A stretch of 64,000 nt of DNA from Clostridium sp. Marseille-P299 (lineage in GTDB: Bacteria > Bacillota > Clostridia > Lachnospirales > Lachnospiraceae). The DNA lies in assembly GCF_900078195.1 (NCBI RefSeq), contig NZ_FJVE01000006.1, positions 870,501 through 934,500 on the forward strand, in the 5' to 3' direction. Below, piece by piece: positions 8,650 through 17,068 of this stretch. The notes beneath the pieces were generated by a model, which ran no database searches, had not been told where the DNA came from, and saw only the letters and a program-made list of their open reading frames with translations. Numbering within the stretch: the first letter of the stretch is position 1; each line of letters opens with the position of its first letter. The position numbers were made by a program, and so were the translations under genes.

Positions 8650-9969
8650 TTATTGGCGCTTTATCTTCTTAAAATACTCTTTTATTTCCTTCTCATATCC
8701 ATGATTTACAGGATGATAAAATACTCGGTCTTTTATTTCATCTGGGAGATATTGTTGTTCCACATAGTTATTTTCATAATCATGGGCGTATTTATAGCCA
8801 ATTCCATGACCAAGCTTTGCAGCTCCTTTATAATGTGCATCTCTTAAATAACTAGGAATCGTAGCTGTTTGCTCACTTGCCACCACTTTCATAGCCTCCT
8901 CAATTGCCATAATAGCAGAATTACTCTTAGGTGCACAGGCAACATAGGCTACCGCTTGCGCAAGTATGATTTTAGCCTCTGGCATGCCAATTCGCTCTAC
9001 TGCTTGCGCGGCCGCTGTAGCAACAACTAAAGCATTAGGATCTGCATTACTTACATCTTCCGCTGCGCAAATCATAATTCTTCTGGCAATAAACGAAATA
9101 TCTTCTCCCGCATATAACATCTTAGCTAAATAATAGATTGCAGCATCTGGATCAGACCCTCTCATACTCTTTATAAATGCTGAAATAGTATCGTAGTGAT
9201 TGTCCCCTGTCTTATCGTATTTAATTACTCTTTTTTGAATACATTCTTGGGCTACATCTAATGTTATATGTATTTTGCCATCGGTATCTCTTTCCGTAGT
9301 TAATACACCTAATTCAATTGCATTTAATGCAGACCTTGCATCCCCATTGGAGATATCTGCAAGGAATTCTAATGCCTCTTCATCAATTGTCGCATTGTAA
9401 GCCCCTAGCCCTTTTTCCTTATCATATACCGCTCTATTTAATAAGATTTTTATTTCTTCTTTGGACAATGGTTTTAATTCAAAAATAATGGACCGGGAAA
9501 TTAACGCTCCATTAACTTCAAAATACGGGTTCTCAGTGGTTGCTCCGATAAGAATAATTGTACCATCTTCAACAAAGGGCAATAAATAGTCTTGCTGTCC
9601 TTTATTAAATCGATGAATCTCGTCAACAAAAAGAATTGTCTTTTTACCGTACATACCAAAGGTATTCTTTGCCTCAGAAATTACCTCCTCCATGTCCTTT
9701 TTCCCTGCTGATGTGGCATTGATTTGTTTAAAGATAGCACTTGTAGTACCCGCGATTACCTTTGCTAACGTTGTCTTACCAGTGCCTGGTGGTCCATAAA
9801 ATATAATAGAACTTAACTTATCTGCTTTAATTGCACGATATAGTAACTTGTCCTTTCCTATGATATGCGTCTGACCAACTACCTCGTCTAATGTCGTAGG
9901 ACGCAATCTAGCCGCTAACGGAGATTCTTTATCCTTATTTTGTTCTCTCATATATTCAAATAAATCCAT
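8650..9969 (-). CDS. rarA: Replication-associated recombination protein A (AAA+ ATPase)
   Basis: 439 residues, the normal RarA/MgsA length. Walker A GPPGTGKTT (59-67), Walker B ILFVDEIH (112-119), sensor segment GATTENPYFEVN and the arginine-finger region ISRS are all present, as is the tetramerisation region near the C-terminus with YLRDAHYKGAAKLGHG. RarA is a DnaX-clamp-loader-related ATPase that acts at stalled replication forks and interacts with SSB. The N-terminal FEYMREQNKDKESPLAARLRP is typical. No partner genes nearby. Confidence 0.95.
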   Translation of the reverse strand: MDLFEYMREQNKDKESPLAARLRPTTLDEVVGQTHIIGKDKLLYRAIKADKLSSIIFYGPPGTGKTTLAKVIAGTTSAIFKQINATSAGKKDMEEVISEAKNTFGMYGKKTILFVDEIHRFNKGQQDYLLPFVEDGTIILIGATTENPYFEVNGALISRSIIFELKPLSKEEIKILLNRAVYDKEKGLGAYNATIDEEALEFLADISNGDARSALNAIELGVLTTERDTDGKIHITLDVAQECIQKRVIKYDKTGDNHYDTISAFIKSMRGSDPDAAIYYLAKMLYAGEDISFIARRIMICAAEDVSNADPNALVVATAAAQAVERIGMPEAKIILAQAVAYVACAPKSNSAIMAIEEAMKVVASEQTATIPSYLRDAHYKGAAKLGHGIGYKYAHDYENNYVEQQYLPDEIKDRVFYHPVNHGYEKEIKEYFKKIKRQ

Positions 9970-10015
9970 ATTGATACCCTACCCCCTCTACGATTTGATA
10001 CCCCTTTTGCTTTAC

Positions 10016-10044
10016 TTGTCATTCATTCTAATTTATGATAAAAT
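10016..10044 (+). promoter_or_regulatory. Promoter of the DUF4250 gene
   Basis: TTGTCA (10016-10021) and TAAAAT (10039-10044), 17-bp spacer, 45 bp before the start codon. Confidence 0.55.
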
Positions 10045-10088
10045 TACACTTCAGTAAATTAACATTATGAAAAACAAAGGAGATTATC

Positions 10089-10265
10089 ATGGCAATTCCT
10101 AACGATCCAGTAATGCTTTTAAGTTATATTAATACTCAATTAAGAGATTTCTATGACAATTTAGACGACTTATGTAGCAGTCTTGACATCTTAAAAGAAG
10201 AGCTTATTAATAAATTAAAAACAATTAATTATGAATACAGTGACGTAAAAAATCAATTTATTTAA
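10089..10265 (+). CDS. DUF4250 small protein
   Basis: 58 codons from ATG 10089, with AAAGGAG eight bases upstream. The protein begins MAIPNDPVMLLSYINTQLRD and contains DNLDDLCSSLD, ELINKLKTINYEY and ends KNQF plus one residue, which I recognise as the short DUF4250 family found in clostridia. It is helical and soluble with no catalytic motif. The gene has its own promoter and a terminator right after the stop, so it is a single-gene unit. Function is unknown. Confidence 0.8.
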   Translation: MAIPNDPVMLLSYINTQLRDFYDNLDDLCSSLDILKEELINKLKTINYEYSDVKNQFI

Positions 10266-10267
10266 TG

Positions 10268-10294
10268 AAATTAGAACAGACTCTGTTCTAATTT
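10268..10294. terminator. Bidirectional terminator shared by convergent genes
   Basis: AAATTAGAACAG (10268-10279) and CTGTTCTAATTT (10283-10294) are perfect 12-bp arms around ACT. The plus-strand DUF4250 gene stops at 10265, and the minus-strand VanZ gene stop codon (10271-10273) lies inside the left arm. The hairpin thus encodes the last VanZ-family codons as well. Confidence 0.7.
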
Positions 10295-10840
10295 TGTTTG
10301 ATTCATTCTCTTTCGCATCAGAAAATAAAAAATTAACGTACCGATAATTATCCCAATGGAATCAATACCTACATCACTGATTTGTCCACTTCTACCTTCT
10401 ACAAATAGTTGGTGAAATTCATCACTCATAGCATATAAAACACAAATACCTATATTAAGTATAAAATACTTTTTTATGCCAACCTTAATTGTGTAGAAAT
10501 GTATTCCAAGAAGAATTGCAAGAACTGCATATTCAGTCATATGTGCTACTTTCCTAACAATATGGTTTATAAACTCTAATGTAATTTCTCGCTTAGCACT
10601 ATCCATTGAACCAAAGACTTGTTCCTTTGTTTCAAGCAGAAAATTAGCAATTACTGAGCTACTATCATTGGATTCAACCGCTGTTTTCGATGAAAATAAA
10701 AATATAATAATCATCATAATTAAAGCTGGTATTAACGATAAAAATCGTTTTTTAGATAAAAGTTGCTTCTTTAATATTTCTTTCTTTTGCAAAGGCTCCT
10801 GTTCCACTTTAGATTCCTTATTTATTAAATTCTTTTGCAT
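10271..10840 (-). CDS. VanZ-like membrane protein
   Basis: 189 residues. A basic N-terminal tail is followed by four membrane segments (about 33-50, 92-112, 117-137, 155-175). Family motifs are RKVAHMTEYAVLA and YAMSDEFHQLFVEGRSGQISDVGIDS. VanZ of the vancomycin/teicoplanin cluster is the name-giver, but most members are of unknown role and nothing here suggests a resistance cluster. It stands alone with a shared terminator. Confidence 0.85.
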   Translation of the reverse strand: MQKNLINKESKVEQEPLQKKEILKKQLLSKKRFLSLIPALIMMIIIFLFSSKTAVESNDSSSVIANFLLETKEQVFGSMDSAKREITLEFINHIVRKVAHMTEYAVLAILLGIHFYTIKVGIKKYFILNIGICVLYAMSDEFHQLFVEGRSGQISDVGIDSIGIIIGTLIFYFLMRKRMNQTKLEQSLF

Positions 10841-11061
10841 TTCTTCTATATTTCCTTTTCGAGATTATTAATAGAAGCCATTGATTTAGATTGCTTGCGC
10901 TTCTTATCTATCGTTGTTATAATTCAAATAGTAAAATAACAGTTCATTTTTGTCAAGGAATGTACACCAAGTGCAAAAAAGACTGTAGGTTGAAAAATAT
11001 ATTTAGAAAGGTCTGCCGAGGTTAAATCTCCTAGAACTGGCAGTGAATTTGGTTTAAAAAT

Positions 11062-11718
11062 ATGAATAGTTCTTATAAATCTTTATATCAAGGTGGAAAT
11101 GGTGAAATTGTAGAAAAAAAATCAAGATTTATCGCTACGATCAGACCAATTTCTACGGAACAAGAAGCAATTGATTTTATTGATGAGATGAAAAAAAAAT
11201 ATTGGGATGCGAATCATAATTGTTCTGCTTACGTTTTGGGAAGCAAAAATGAAATTGAGAGATGTAGCGATGATGGTGAACCTAGTAAAACTGCAGGTCG
11301 CCCAATGCTTGATGTTCTTGTAAATGAAGGTATTCACAATGTTGCAGCCGTTGTGACAAGATATTTTGGAGGTACCTTACTTGGTACTGGCGGATTGGTT
11401 CGTGCATACCAAGCTGCTGTAAAAGAGGGTCTTGCTAATTGCATCGTAATTGAAAAAATACCAGCAAAAAAATTAGAGGTAATTACTGATTATAATGGAA
11501 TCGGAAAACTACAATATATTACGGCTACGATGGAAATTATCACATTAGATACAATTTACACCGATACAGTAACTGCAATATTACTTGTAACCGAAGAAAA
11601 TGAGAATGCTTTTCGTAAAAAGTTTTTAGAAGCCACCAATGGTAAGGCTATTTTTAATGAATTAGACGAGATATATTATGCAAATGTTAACGGATCTATC
11701 CTCGAATTTCCCATTTGA
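11062..11718 (+). CDS. YigZ/IMPACT-family protein
   Basis: 218 residues. The N-terminal UPF0029 domain has EKKSRFIATIRP, DANHNCSAYVLG, CSDDGEPSKTAGRPML and the nucleotide-like loop TRYFGGTLLGTGGLVRAY. The C-terminal 70 residues form the ferredoxin-like DUF1949 domain. Members are thought to bind nucleic acid; the eukaryotic relative IMPACT regulates translation. The only start compatible with the upstream stop is the ATG at 11062, which lacks a good Shine-Dalgarno sequence. Confidence 0.88.
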   Translation: MNSSYKSLYQGGNGEIVEKKSRFIATIRPISTEQEAIDFIDEMKKKYWDANHNCSAYVLGSKNEIERCSDDGEPSKTAGRPMLDVLVNEGIHNVAAVVTRYFGGTLLGTGGLVRAYQAAVKEGLANCIVIEKIPAKKLEVITDYNGIGKLQYITATMEIITLDTIYTDTVTAILLVTEENENAFRKKFLEATNGKAIFNELDEIYYANVNGSILEFPI

Positions 11719-11765
11719 TAATGAAATCTAAATAGAAAATTAATAATATTGTAAATTACATTACA

Positions 11766-11794
11766 TTGCCAAACATAGCCCAAAATGCTATAAT
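11766..11794 (+). promoter_or_regulatory. Promoter of the penicillin-binding protein gene
   Basis: TTGCCA (11766-11771) and consensus TATAAT (11789-11794) with a 17-bp spacer, 69 bp before the start codon. A clear AGGAGG follows at about 11851-11856. Confidence 0.75.
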
Positions 11795-11862
11795 AATCGG
11801 GAAACGGTCAATACTTATGTATATAAAAGAACGATTAAACCGTTGCGTTTAGGAGGTTTTAT

Positions 11863-14751
11863 ATGAATTTTAGTAAAAAAGGTGTTATTGACAAACAACA
11901 CCAGATAAAGTCAACCTCAAAGCGACTAAATACGAAATTACGTGTCACTTTGTTTCGACTCTGTCTCGTTTGTGTTGTCTTTGTAGGTATCGTGGGAGTA
12001 CTTACAGTCTCTGGTGCTGTCAAAGGTATGCTTGATAACGCCCCAGATATAGCCCAGATAAATATCGATCCAGACCGCTTTGCAACTCACGTCTATTATA
12101 GCGATGGTACTCTTGCAGATACTATAATTGACGCTGAAGCAAACCGTGTCATGAAAACGATTGATGAAATACCAGATGTATTAGAACATGCATTCATTGC
12201 ACTAGAAGATGAACGTTTTTACGAACACAAAGGAATCGACATTCGTGGTATCTTCCGTGCAGGTTTTTCAGTTCTAAAAACCAAAGGACTTGGTTTTGGT
12301 GCAAGTACCATTACCCAGCAGCTACTTAAGAATAAAGTATTCGGTGGTGGTGCAGAGTCAAATAATCTAGATAAGATTGTTCGTAAAGTCCAAGAGCAAT
12401 ACCTAGCGATTAAATTGGAAAACGAATACTCGAAAGATGAAATCTTAGAAGCGTATTTAAATACAATTAATTTAGGAAATGGTTCTTACGGTGTTCAAAC
12501 CGCTGCACAAAGTTATTTTGGCAAAGATGTTGAAGACTTAACTCTATCAGAGTCCGCAGTAATTGCAGCGATTGCCTTATCTCCTGTAAGACAAAATCCT
12601 ATTAATCATCCGGATGCCAATGCTGAACGTAGACAAAAATGTCTTGATAATATGCTTGAACTAGGTTTTTGTACCCAAGAAGAATACGATGAAGCAATCA
12701 ACGATGATGTGTATTCTAGAATATCCCTTCATGCCCAAGATAAAACAAGTGATTCTTACTACTCTTATTATACTGATGAAGTCATAAATCAAGTAATCAA
12801 TGATTTACAAGAGAAAAAGGGATATACTGCAGAACAAGCTGAAAAATTAGTATTTAGTGGCGGTTTAAGTATTACCTCAGCGCAAGATAAGAACATTCAG
12901 ACAATTGTTGATAAATATTTTACAGATGAATCAAATTTCCCAGCCGTTGGTGAAGGATCTTATTATGAGCTAAATTATGCCCTTTCTATTATGAAAGAAG
13001 ATGGTAGCGAAGTTCATTACCACCTTAAGGATTTATTTGAATATTTTAAAGATTATGATGACACAGAAGGTAAATATCTTCATACCTCAGGTAAAAAAGG
13101 AATTAGCAGTTATGGGTATGATAAAGAAGATATGATTGCTAAAACCGAAGAGTTTAAAGCTGCGATGCTTGGACCGAATGATGAAGTCTCTGGTGAGAAT
13201 CTTAATATAACGATTCAGCCTCAAACTTCTATGACAATTATGGATCAATCTACTGGAAAAGTTGTTGCTCTTTATGGTGGTCGTGGAGAAAAAACAGGCA
13301 ATCGTGTCCTAAATCGTGCAACTAGTACAACTCGTCCAGTTGGTTCAACCTTTAAGGTCTTAGCAGCCTTTTTACCAGCTCTTGATAGTGGTGGATATAC
13401 ACTAGCATCCCCATTTGATGATTCCGAATACTTTTATCCAACTGGAGAAAAAGTTACAAACTGGTACAAAGGATTTTATAAAGGCTTATCTACAATTCGT
13501 GAAGGTATCTATAACTCCATGAATATAGTTGCAACTCGTACTCTTGAGGCGGTAACTCCACGTGTTGGTTTTGATTACTTAAAGAAATTAGGTTTTTCTA
13601 CCCTTGTTGATGAACCAGATAAAAATGGTAGATCCGACGTCAATGTGTCCTTAGCACTTGGTGGATTAACCAATGGTGTTACTAACTTAGAGCTTACTGC
13701 AGCCTATGCAGCAATTGCAAATGGTGGTGTTTATAACAAACCAATTTTTTATACCAAAGTTGTAGATCACAATGGAAAAGTGCTATTAACCAACGAAACG
13801 AATTCTACTCAAGTTATGAAATCTTCAACTGCTTGGTTATTAACAAATGCAATGGAAGATACAATTAAAATCGGAACTGGTAAACGATTAGGATTTAGAA
13901 ATTATAGCATGCCAGTGGCAGGAAAAACAGGAACTGTTCATGATTACTGGGATTTATGGTTTAGTGGTTACACACCTTATTACACAGCTTCTATATGGAC
14001 TGGTTTTGATAATAATAGGGAACAATCCAACAAAACATATCACCAAGATTTATGGCGAAACATTATGGAGGAAATTCACTCTACCTTAAACTTAGAAAAG
14101 AAATCCTTCACAAAGCCTGATTCAATCGTTACAGCATCAATTTGTACGAAATCTGGTAAGTTGGCAGTTGCTGGACTATGTGATCATGCCAAAGGTGGTA
14201 GTACTGTAAAGACAGAATACTTTGCAAAAGGTACCGTTCCTACAGAGTATTGCGATGTTCATGTTAAAGTACAAATTTGTAAAGAATCTGGTCATATTGC
14301 TAGCGCATATTGTCCGCTTGATCAGGTAGAAGAAGTTGTTTATTTAGTCAAAGATAGCGAAACTTCAACTACATGGGATACTGAAAACCTTTATCCTACT
14401 GGTGATAAAGCTACTCCTTGTCCAATTCATAGTGATGGTAGCATCTTACCACCAGAAGAAGATGATACCAACGATGATGATTCATGGTGGCAAGATGAAG
14501 AAACTGATGACACTAACAACAGCGGTGATAACGCTGGAAACAATGGTAACAGCGGCAACACTGGTAACAACGGTAATACTGGTAACAACGGTAATACTGG
14601 CAACTCCGGTAACAGCGATAACTCCGTTAACAATGGTAACGGTGGTAACTCTGGTAACAGTGGTAATTCAGGTAATACTGGTGATAACGGCAATGATAAT
14701 ACAGTAACTGAGCCTCCAGTTGTAATTATCCCACCAGAGTCCGATGAATAA
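11863..14751 (+). CDS. Class A penicillin-binding protein (glycosyltransferase/transpeptidase)
   Basis: 962 residues. A short cytoplasmic tail and one membrane segment (about 28-52) lead to a GT51 glycosyltransferase domain with EDERFYEHKG (Glu115) and GASTITQQLLKN. The transpeptidase domain has the active-site SxxK (Ser495 in GSTFK), SMN (552-554) and KTGT (688-691). It polymerises and cross-links peptidoglycan outside the membrane. A Cys-containing stretch (TSICTKSG-like, CDHAKGG, CPLDQ) follows, then an acidic Asp/Glu patch and a long Asn-Gly-Ser-Thr repeat tail (about 890-950). Strong promoter and AGGAGG support this start. PBP1A-like. Confidence 0.95.
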   Translation: MNFSKKGVIDKQHQIKSTSKRLNTKLRVTLFRLCLVCVVFVGIVGVLTVSGAVKGMLDNAPDIAQINIDPDRFATHVYYSDGTLADTIIDAEANRVMKTIDEIPDVLEHAFIALEDERFYEHKGIDIRGIFRAGFSVLKTKGLGFGASTITQQLLKNKVFGGGAESNNLDKIVRKVQEQYLAIKLENEYSKDEILEAYLNTINLGNGSYGVQTAAQSYFGKDVEDLTLSESAVIAAIALSPVRQNPINHPDANAERRQKCLDNMLELGFCTQEEYDEAINDDVYSRISLHAQDKTSDSYYSYYTDEVINQVINDLQEKKGYTAEQAEKLVFSGGLSITSAQDKNIQTIVDKYFTDESNFPAVGEGSYYELNYALSIMKEDGSEVHYHLKDLFEYFKDYDDTEGKYLHTSGKKGISSYGYDKEDMIAKTEEFKAAMLGPNDEVSGENLNITIQPQTSMTIMDQSTGKVVALYGGRGEKTGNRVLNRATSTTRPVGSTFKVLAAFLPALDSGGYTLASPFDDSEYFYPTGEKVTNWYKGFYKGLSTIREGIYNSMNIVATRTLEAVTPRVGFDYLKKLGFSTLVDEPDKNGRSDVNVSLALGGLTNGVTNLELTAAYAAIANGGVYNKPIFYTKVVDHNGKVLLTNETNSTQVMKSSTAWLLTNAMEDTIKIGTGKRLGFRNYSMPVAGKTGTVHDYWDLWFSGYTPYYTASIWTGFDNNREQSNKTYHQDLWRNIMEEIHSTLNLEKKSFTKPDSIVTASICTKSGKLAVAGLCDHAKGGSTVKTEYFAKGTVPTEYCDVHVKVQICKESGHIASAYCPLDQVEEVVYLVKDSETSTTWDTENLYPTGDKATPCPIHSDGSILPPEEDDTNDDDSWWQDEETDDTNNSGDNAGNNGNSGNTGNNGNTGNNGNTGNSGNSDNSVNNGNGGNSGNSGNSGNTGDNGNDNTVTEPPVVIIPPESDE
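14516..14700 (+). repeat. Low-complexity Asn-Gly repeat coding DNA in the PBP tail
   Basis: Degenerate 9- to 15-bp units built from GGTAAC/GGTAAT/AACGGT encode repeating NxGN tripeptides (GNNGNTGNNGNTGNSGNS). The repetition is visible in DNA as well as protein, so copy number could vary between strains by slippage. It also generates long shadow ORFs on both strands, which are not genes. Confidence 0.8.
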
Positions 14752-14793
14752 ATATAATAAAATTAAGTTTGTAATCAATATTTACAGACTGCA

Positions 14794-14811
14794 ATATAAA
14801 AAAGGTAGAGA
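14794..14811. terminator. Left half of a terminator stem split by an IS element
   Basis: ATATAAAAAAGGTAGAGA (14794-14811) is the exact reverse complement of 16629-16646 on the other side of the IS. Without the IS and one 3-bp duplication, these arms form an 18-bp stem with loop CCAAAA, flanked by A6/T6, which is a bidirectional terminator between the convergent PBP and spoVAE genes. Confidence 0.85.
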
Positions 14812-14867
14812 CCAAATGATATGCTCCCTGTCAAGTAGACAGGCCAAATATCTAAAGTAATGCTCAT

Positions 14868-14903
14868 AAATCAGTCATACGATTTTCGTATGGCTGATTT
14901 TTT
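14868..14903 (+). terminator. Inward-facing terminator just inside the IS left end
   Basis: AAATCAGTCATACGA (14868-14882) pairs with TCGTATGGCTGATTT (14886-14900), followed by further T. Plus-strand transcripts entering from the PBP gene would stop here, protecting the minus-strand transposase genes from antisense transcription. The same structure is in the second copy (from about 63904). Confidence 0.6.
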
Positions 14904-15867
14904 ATGCGCACCACTTTGATTTATATTTCTCAATTCTTTTATTCTTTGCAATCGGATATGTTGTTGGAGTTGCGGAAGCTAACGCTTCAGCCCTTACCTC
15001 AGCAGGTGTTTTACAATCATATCTGCTTTGAGGTCGCTCATCTCGATAGAATCGGATATAATCTTTGATTGCATGACGTAATGATAACTCATCTGTTATC
15101 TCGTACATTTGATACATTTCTGATTTAATGATTCCCCAAAAACCTTCCGTTGGTCCATTATCAATACAATGGCCAACTCTGGACATTGATTGAATCATTT
15201 CGCTATCTTGAAGTTTTCTCTGGAACACCTTATTTGTATACTGAAAGCCTCGGTCGCTATGAAAAATAGGCTTTGCAGTTGAATTAGCATCAATTGCTTT
15301 ATCAAAGGTTTTGAATACCAGTTGATTGTTGTTTCTGCCGCTTATAACAAATGCAACAGGATAACGATCATAGAGATCTATGATCGCACTAAGATATAGT
15401 TTCTTATTGGTTTCAGGAATCTTAAACTCCGTTACATCAGTAGCCCACTTTTGATTAGGCTCTGTTGCATAAAAGTCTCTTGCTAACTTATTTTCTGCTG
15501 TTTCTTCTGGCTTGGAAGAATTGTATTTTTTCTTCTTTTTACGAATAACAGAATGGATTCCAAGTTTTTTCATAATACGATGAATTTGTTTCCTTGAATA
15601 ATGAGTATGATTGAAATGATTGATCCAATCCGTCATTCTTCGGTACCCTAAGATATGAGAAAATCTTTCATCATACTCTTTGATTAATTCTGCGATTTCG
15701 ATATTAGTTTTTTCTTGTTCTGGTACAATTCTATGTTTCCATTTGTAGAACGCAGCTCTGGCGATTCCAAGCTGTGCACACATCCAGTTGACACTCCAAC
15801 CCTTGTTCGTATGGAAGTATTCAATAACAAGATACTTTGATTCATGGCGTTGCTTTCCGAGTCTCAC
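14902..15867 (-). CDS. IS3-family transposase OrfB (DDE catalytic protein)
   Basis: 321 residues. The HTH_21 region (about 50-110) has YRRMTDWIN, and the integrase core carries the DDE triad: Asp144 in WATDVTEF, Asp205 in IFHSDRGFQYT and Glu241 in NGPTEGFWGIIKSEM. The start is GTG at 15867, overlapping the orfA stop as GTGA, so translation is probably coupled to orfA rather than frameshifted. The catalytic residues and full length suggest an active enzyme. Confidence 0.93.
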   Translation of the reverse strand: MRLGKQRHESKYLVIEYFHTNKGWSVNWMCAQLGIARAAFYKWKHRIVPEQEKTNIEIAELIKEYDERFSHILGYRRMTDWINHFNHTHYSRKQIHRIMKKLGIHSVIRKKKKKYNSSKPEETAENKLARDFYATEPNQKWATDVTEFKIPETNKKLYLSAIIDLYDRYPVAFVISGRNNNQLVFKTFDKAIDANSTAKPIFHSDRGFQYTNKVFQRKLQDSEMIQSMSRVGHCIDNGPTEGFWGIIKSEMYQMYEITDELSLRHAIKDYIRFYRDERPQSRYDCKTPAEVRAEALASATPTTYPIAKNKRIEKYKSKWCA

Positions 15868-16562
15868 ATCCCTTCGAATTCTTTCACTTTTTTTAACAGT
15901 TCTACCACCATATCTTTTTCTTCAAGCTGACGCTTTAGCCGAAGATTCTCTCTTCGTAATCGTTCTAATTCATCAACTTCATCATCTGTCTTATGTCGAC
16001 CACGTTTGTCAGTAAGACCTTCTTCACCTGTGGCATCATATTTTTTCACCCAGGAATACACCTGACTGTAAGAAACATCGTAAAGTGCTGCTGTGTCCTT
16101 ATAATCACGATTGTGTTCAATGCAGTATGTAACGATTTCTTTGCGTTCCTGAATAGTTGTTTTTCGCCTTGCCTCTGCCATATAGACCTCCCGTTTCGGA
16201 TCGTAATCCTTAAGTTCTCTATTGGCATTATACTTCATAATCCACTGTTTTAGTGTCGAATCAGACAAAATATTATATTTAGCTGCAAGTTCTTCTAAAG
16301 ATCCTTCTCCACGCAGATATCGTTCGACCATTTCAGTTTTAAACTCTTTTGTATAAGCTTTATTCCCTATTGGATTTTGAAACACCTCAATACCTGAATA
16401 GTTATAAAAATGTAACCATTTATGAACAGAACAATTCCTTTTCTTTTCGTTAAAAGGAATATCATATTTTGCACAAATTTCTCGCATTGATAAATTTCCA
16501 GATAAATAATCTTCACAAGCACTCGCTTTAGTTTCAGGGGAGTATTTAGCTTTTCTGGACAT
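15864..16562 (-). CDS. IS3-family transposase OrfA (DNA-binding)
   Basis: 232 residues, longer than a minimal OrfA because it carries three successive helix-turn-helix modules (KASACEDYLSGNLSMREICAKY; VERYLRGEGSLEELAAKY; EIVTYCIEHNRDYKDTAALY with SQVYSWVKKYDATG). A leucine-zipper-like C-terminus (about 195-228, DELERLRRENLRLKRQLEEK) should mediate contact with OrfB. The start has AAGGAGGATT upstream; that same sequence is part of an inverted repeat (16570-16583 with 16603-16616) near the IS right end. Confidence 0.9.
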   Translation of the reverse strand: MSRKAKYSPETKASACEDYLSGNLSMREICAKYDIPFNEKKRNCSVHKWLHFYNYSGIEVFQNPIGNKAYTKEFKTEMVERYLRGEGSLEELAAKYNILSDSTLKQWIMKYNANRELKDYDPKREVYMAEARRKTTIQERKEIVTYCIEHNRDYKDTAALYDVSYSQVYSWVKKYDATGEEGLTDKRGRHKTDDEVDELERLRRENLRLKRQLEEKDMVVELLKKVKEFEGM

Positions 16563-16569
16563 GAAAAAT

Positions 16570-16616
16570 CCTCCTTAAGTAGATTTTGGTTATTTACCTT
16601 GTCTACTTAAGGAGGA
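16570..16616. repeat. Inverted repeat overlapping the orfA ribosome site and the IS right end
   Basis: CCTCCTTAAGTAGA (16570-16583) and TCTACTTAAGGAGG (16603-16616) are perfect 14-bp complementary arms. In orfA mRNA the second arm would pair with and hide the Shine-Dalgarno AAGGAGG. Only transcripts that start outside the right end would contain both arms, so the hairpin could prevent transposase synthesis from external transcription. Confidence 0.65.
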
Positions 16617-16628
16617 TCATATCAAAAA

Positions 16629-16646
16629 TCTCTACCTTTTTTATAT
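16629..16646. terminator. Right half of the split terminator stem
   Basis: TCTCTACCTTTTTTATAT is the exact complement of the arm at 14794-14811 and ends 17 bp beyond the spoVAE stop. See the left half. Confidence 0.85.
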
Positions 16647-16663
16647 ATTTCATTTATATCATA

Positions 16664-17020
16664 TTAATCCTTCATTTTAGGGTTGAAAATCCATGAAGCA
16701 ATATAGCTAAAGATTAAAGCTGCCGAAATTCCAACTGCACTGGAAGTAAATCCTCCTTTAAAAAGTCCGATAAATCCTTCCTCATCTACTGCTTTTTTAA
16801 TTCCTTTAAATAAAGTATTTCCAAATCCTATTAAAGGTACCGTAGCACCTGCTTTTGCCCATTCAGCAAATGGTTCATAAACCCCAATTGCTCCTAATAA
16901 TGCGCCTAAACAAACCAATATTACCATAATTCGCCCTGGAAGTAACTTTGTATTATCCATAAGTATTTGAACAGCAGCACAGATCGCACCACCAACTAAA
17001 AACGCGATTACATAATCCAT
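16664..17020 (-). CDS. spoVAE: Stage V sporulation protein AE
   Basis: 118 residues, a hydrophobic protein with four membrane spans: VIAFLVGGAICAAVQILMDNTK, GRIMVILVCLGALLGAIGVY, a middle segment with GATVPLIGFGNTLFKG, and the C-terminal VGISAALIFSYIASWIF. GxxVPxxGFGN is the mark shared with SpoVAC. SpoVA proteins form the inner-membrane channel for Ca-dipicolinate uptake into, and release from, spores. Last gene of the operon, 48 bp after spoVAD. Its terminator has been split by the IS. Confidence 0.92.
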   Translation of the reverse strand: MDYVIAFLVGGAICAAVQILMDNTKLLPGRIMVILVCLGALLGAIGVYEPFAEWAKAGATVPLIGFGNTLFKGIKKAVDEEGFIGLFKGGFTSSAVGISAALIFSYIASWIFNPKMKD

Positions 17021-17068
17021 AGCAATCCAACCTTTCTATCATTCATCCATACGTTTATTACACTTGTA

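Larger units (their letters stand above)
14817..16624 (-). mobile_element. IS3-family insertion sequence, complete (1808 bp)
   Basis: Two-gene IS, orfA (232 aa) and orfB (DDE transposase, 321 aa), read on the minus strand. Ends are imperfect inverted repeats: left TGATATGCTCCCTGTCAAG (from 14817), right on the other strand TGATATGATCCTCCTTAAG (from 16624), both continuing into GTAGACA and then AAATA. The flanking AAA (14814-14816 and 16625-16627) is a likely 3-bp target duplication. The same left end recurs at 63853, fixing the boundary. It sits in the loop of a terminator hairpin. Confidence 0.92.

Noticed and set aside
14402..14707. ORFs of 101 and 88 residues over the PBP tail
   Set aside because: They are out-of-frame and antisense readings of the Asn-Gly repeat DNA; their Thr/Val or Leu/Pro monotony reflects the repeat.
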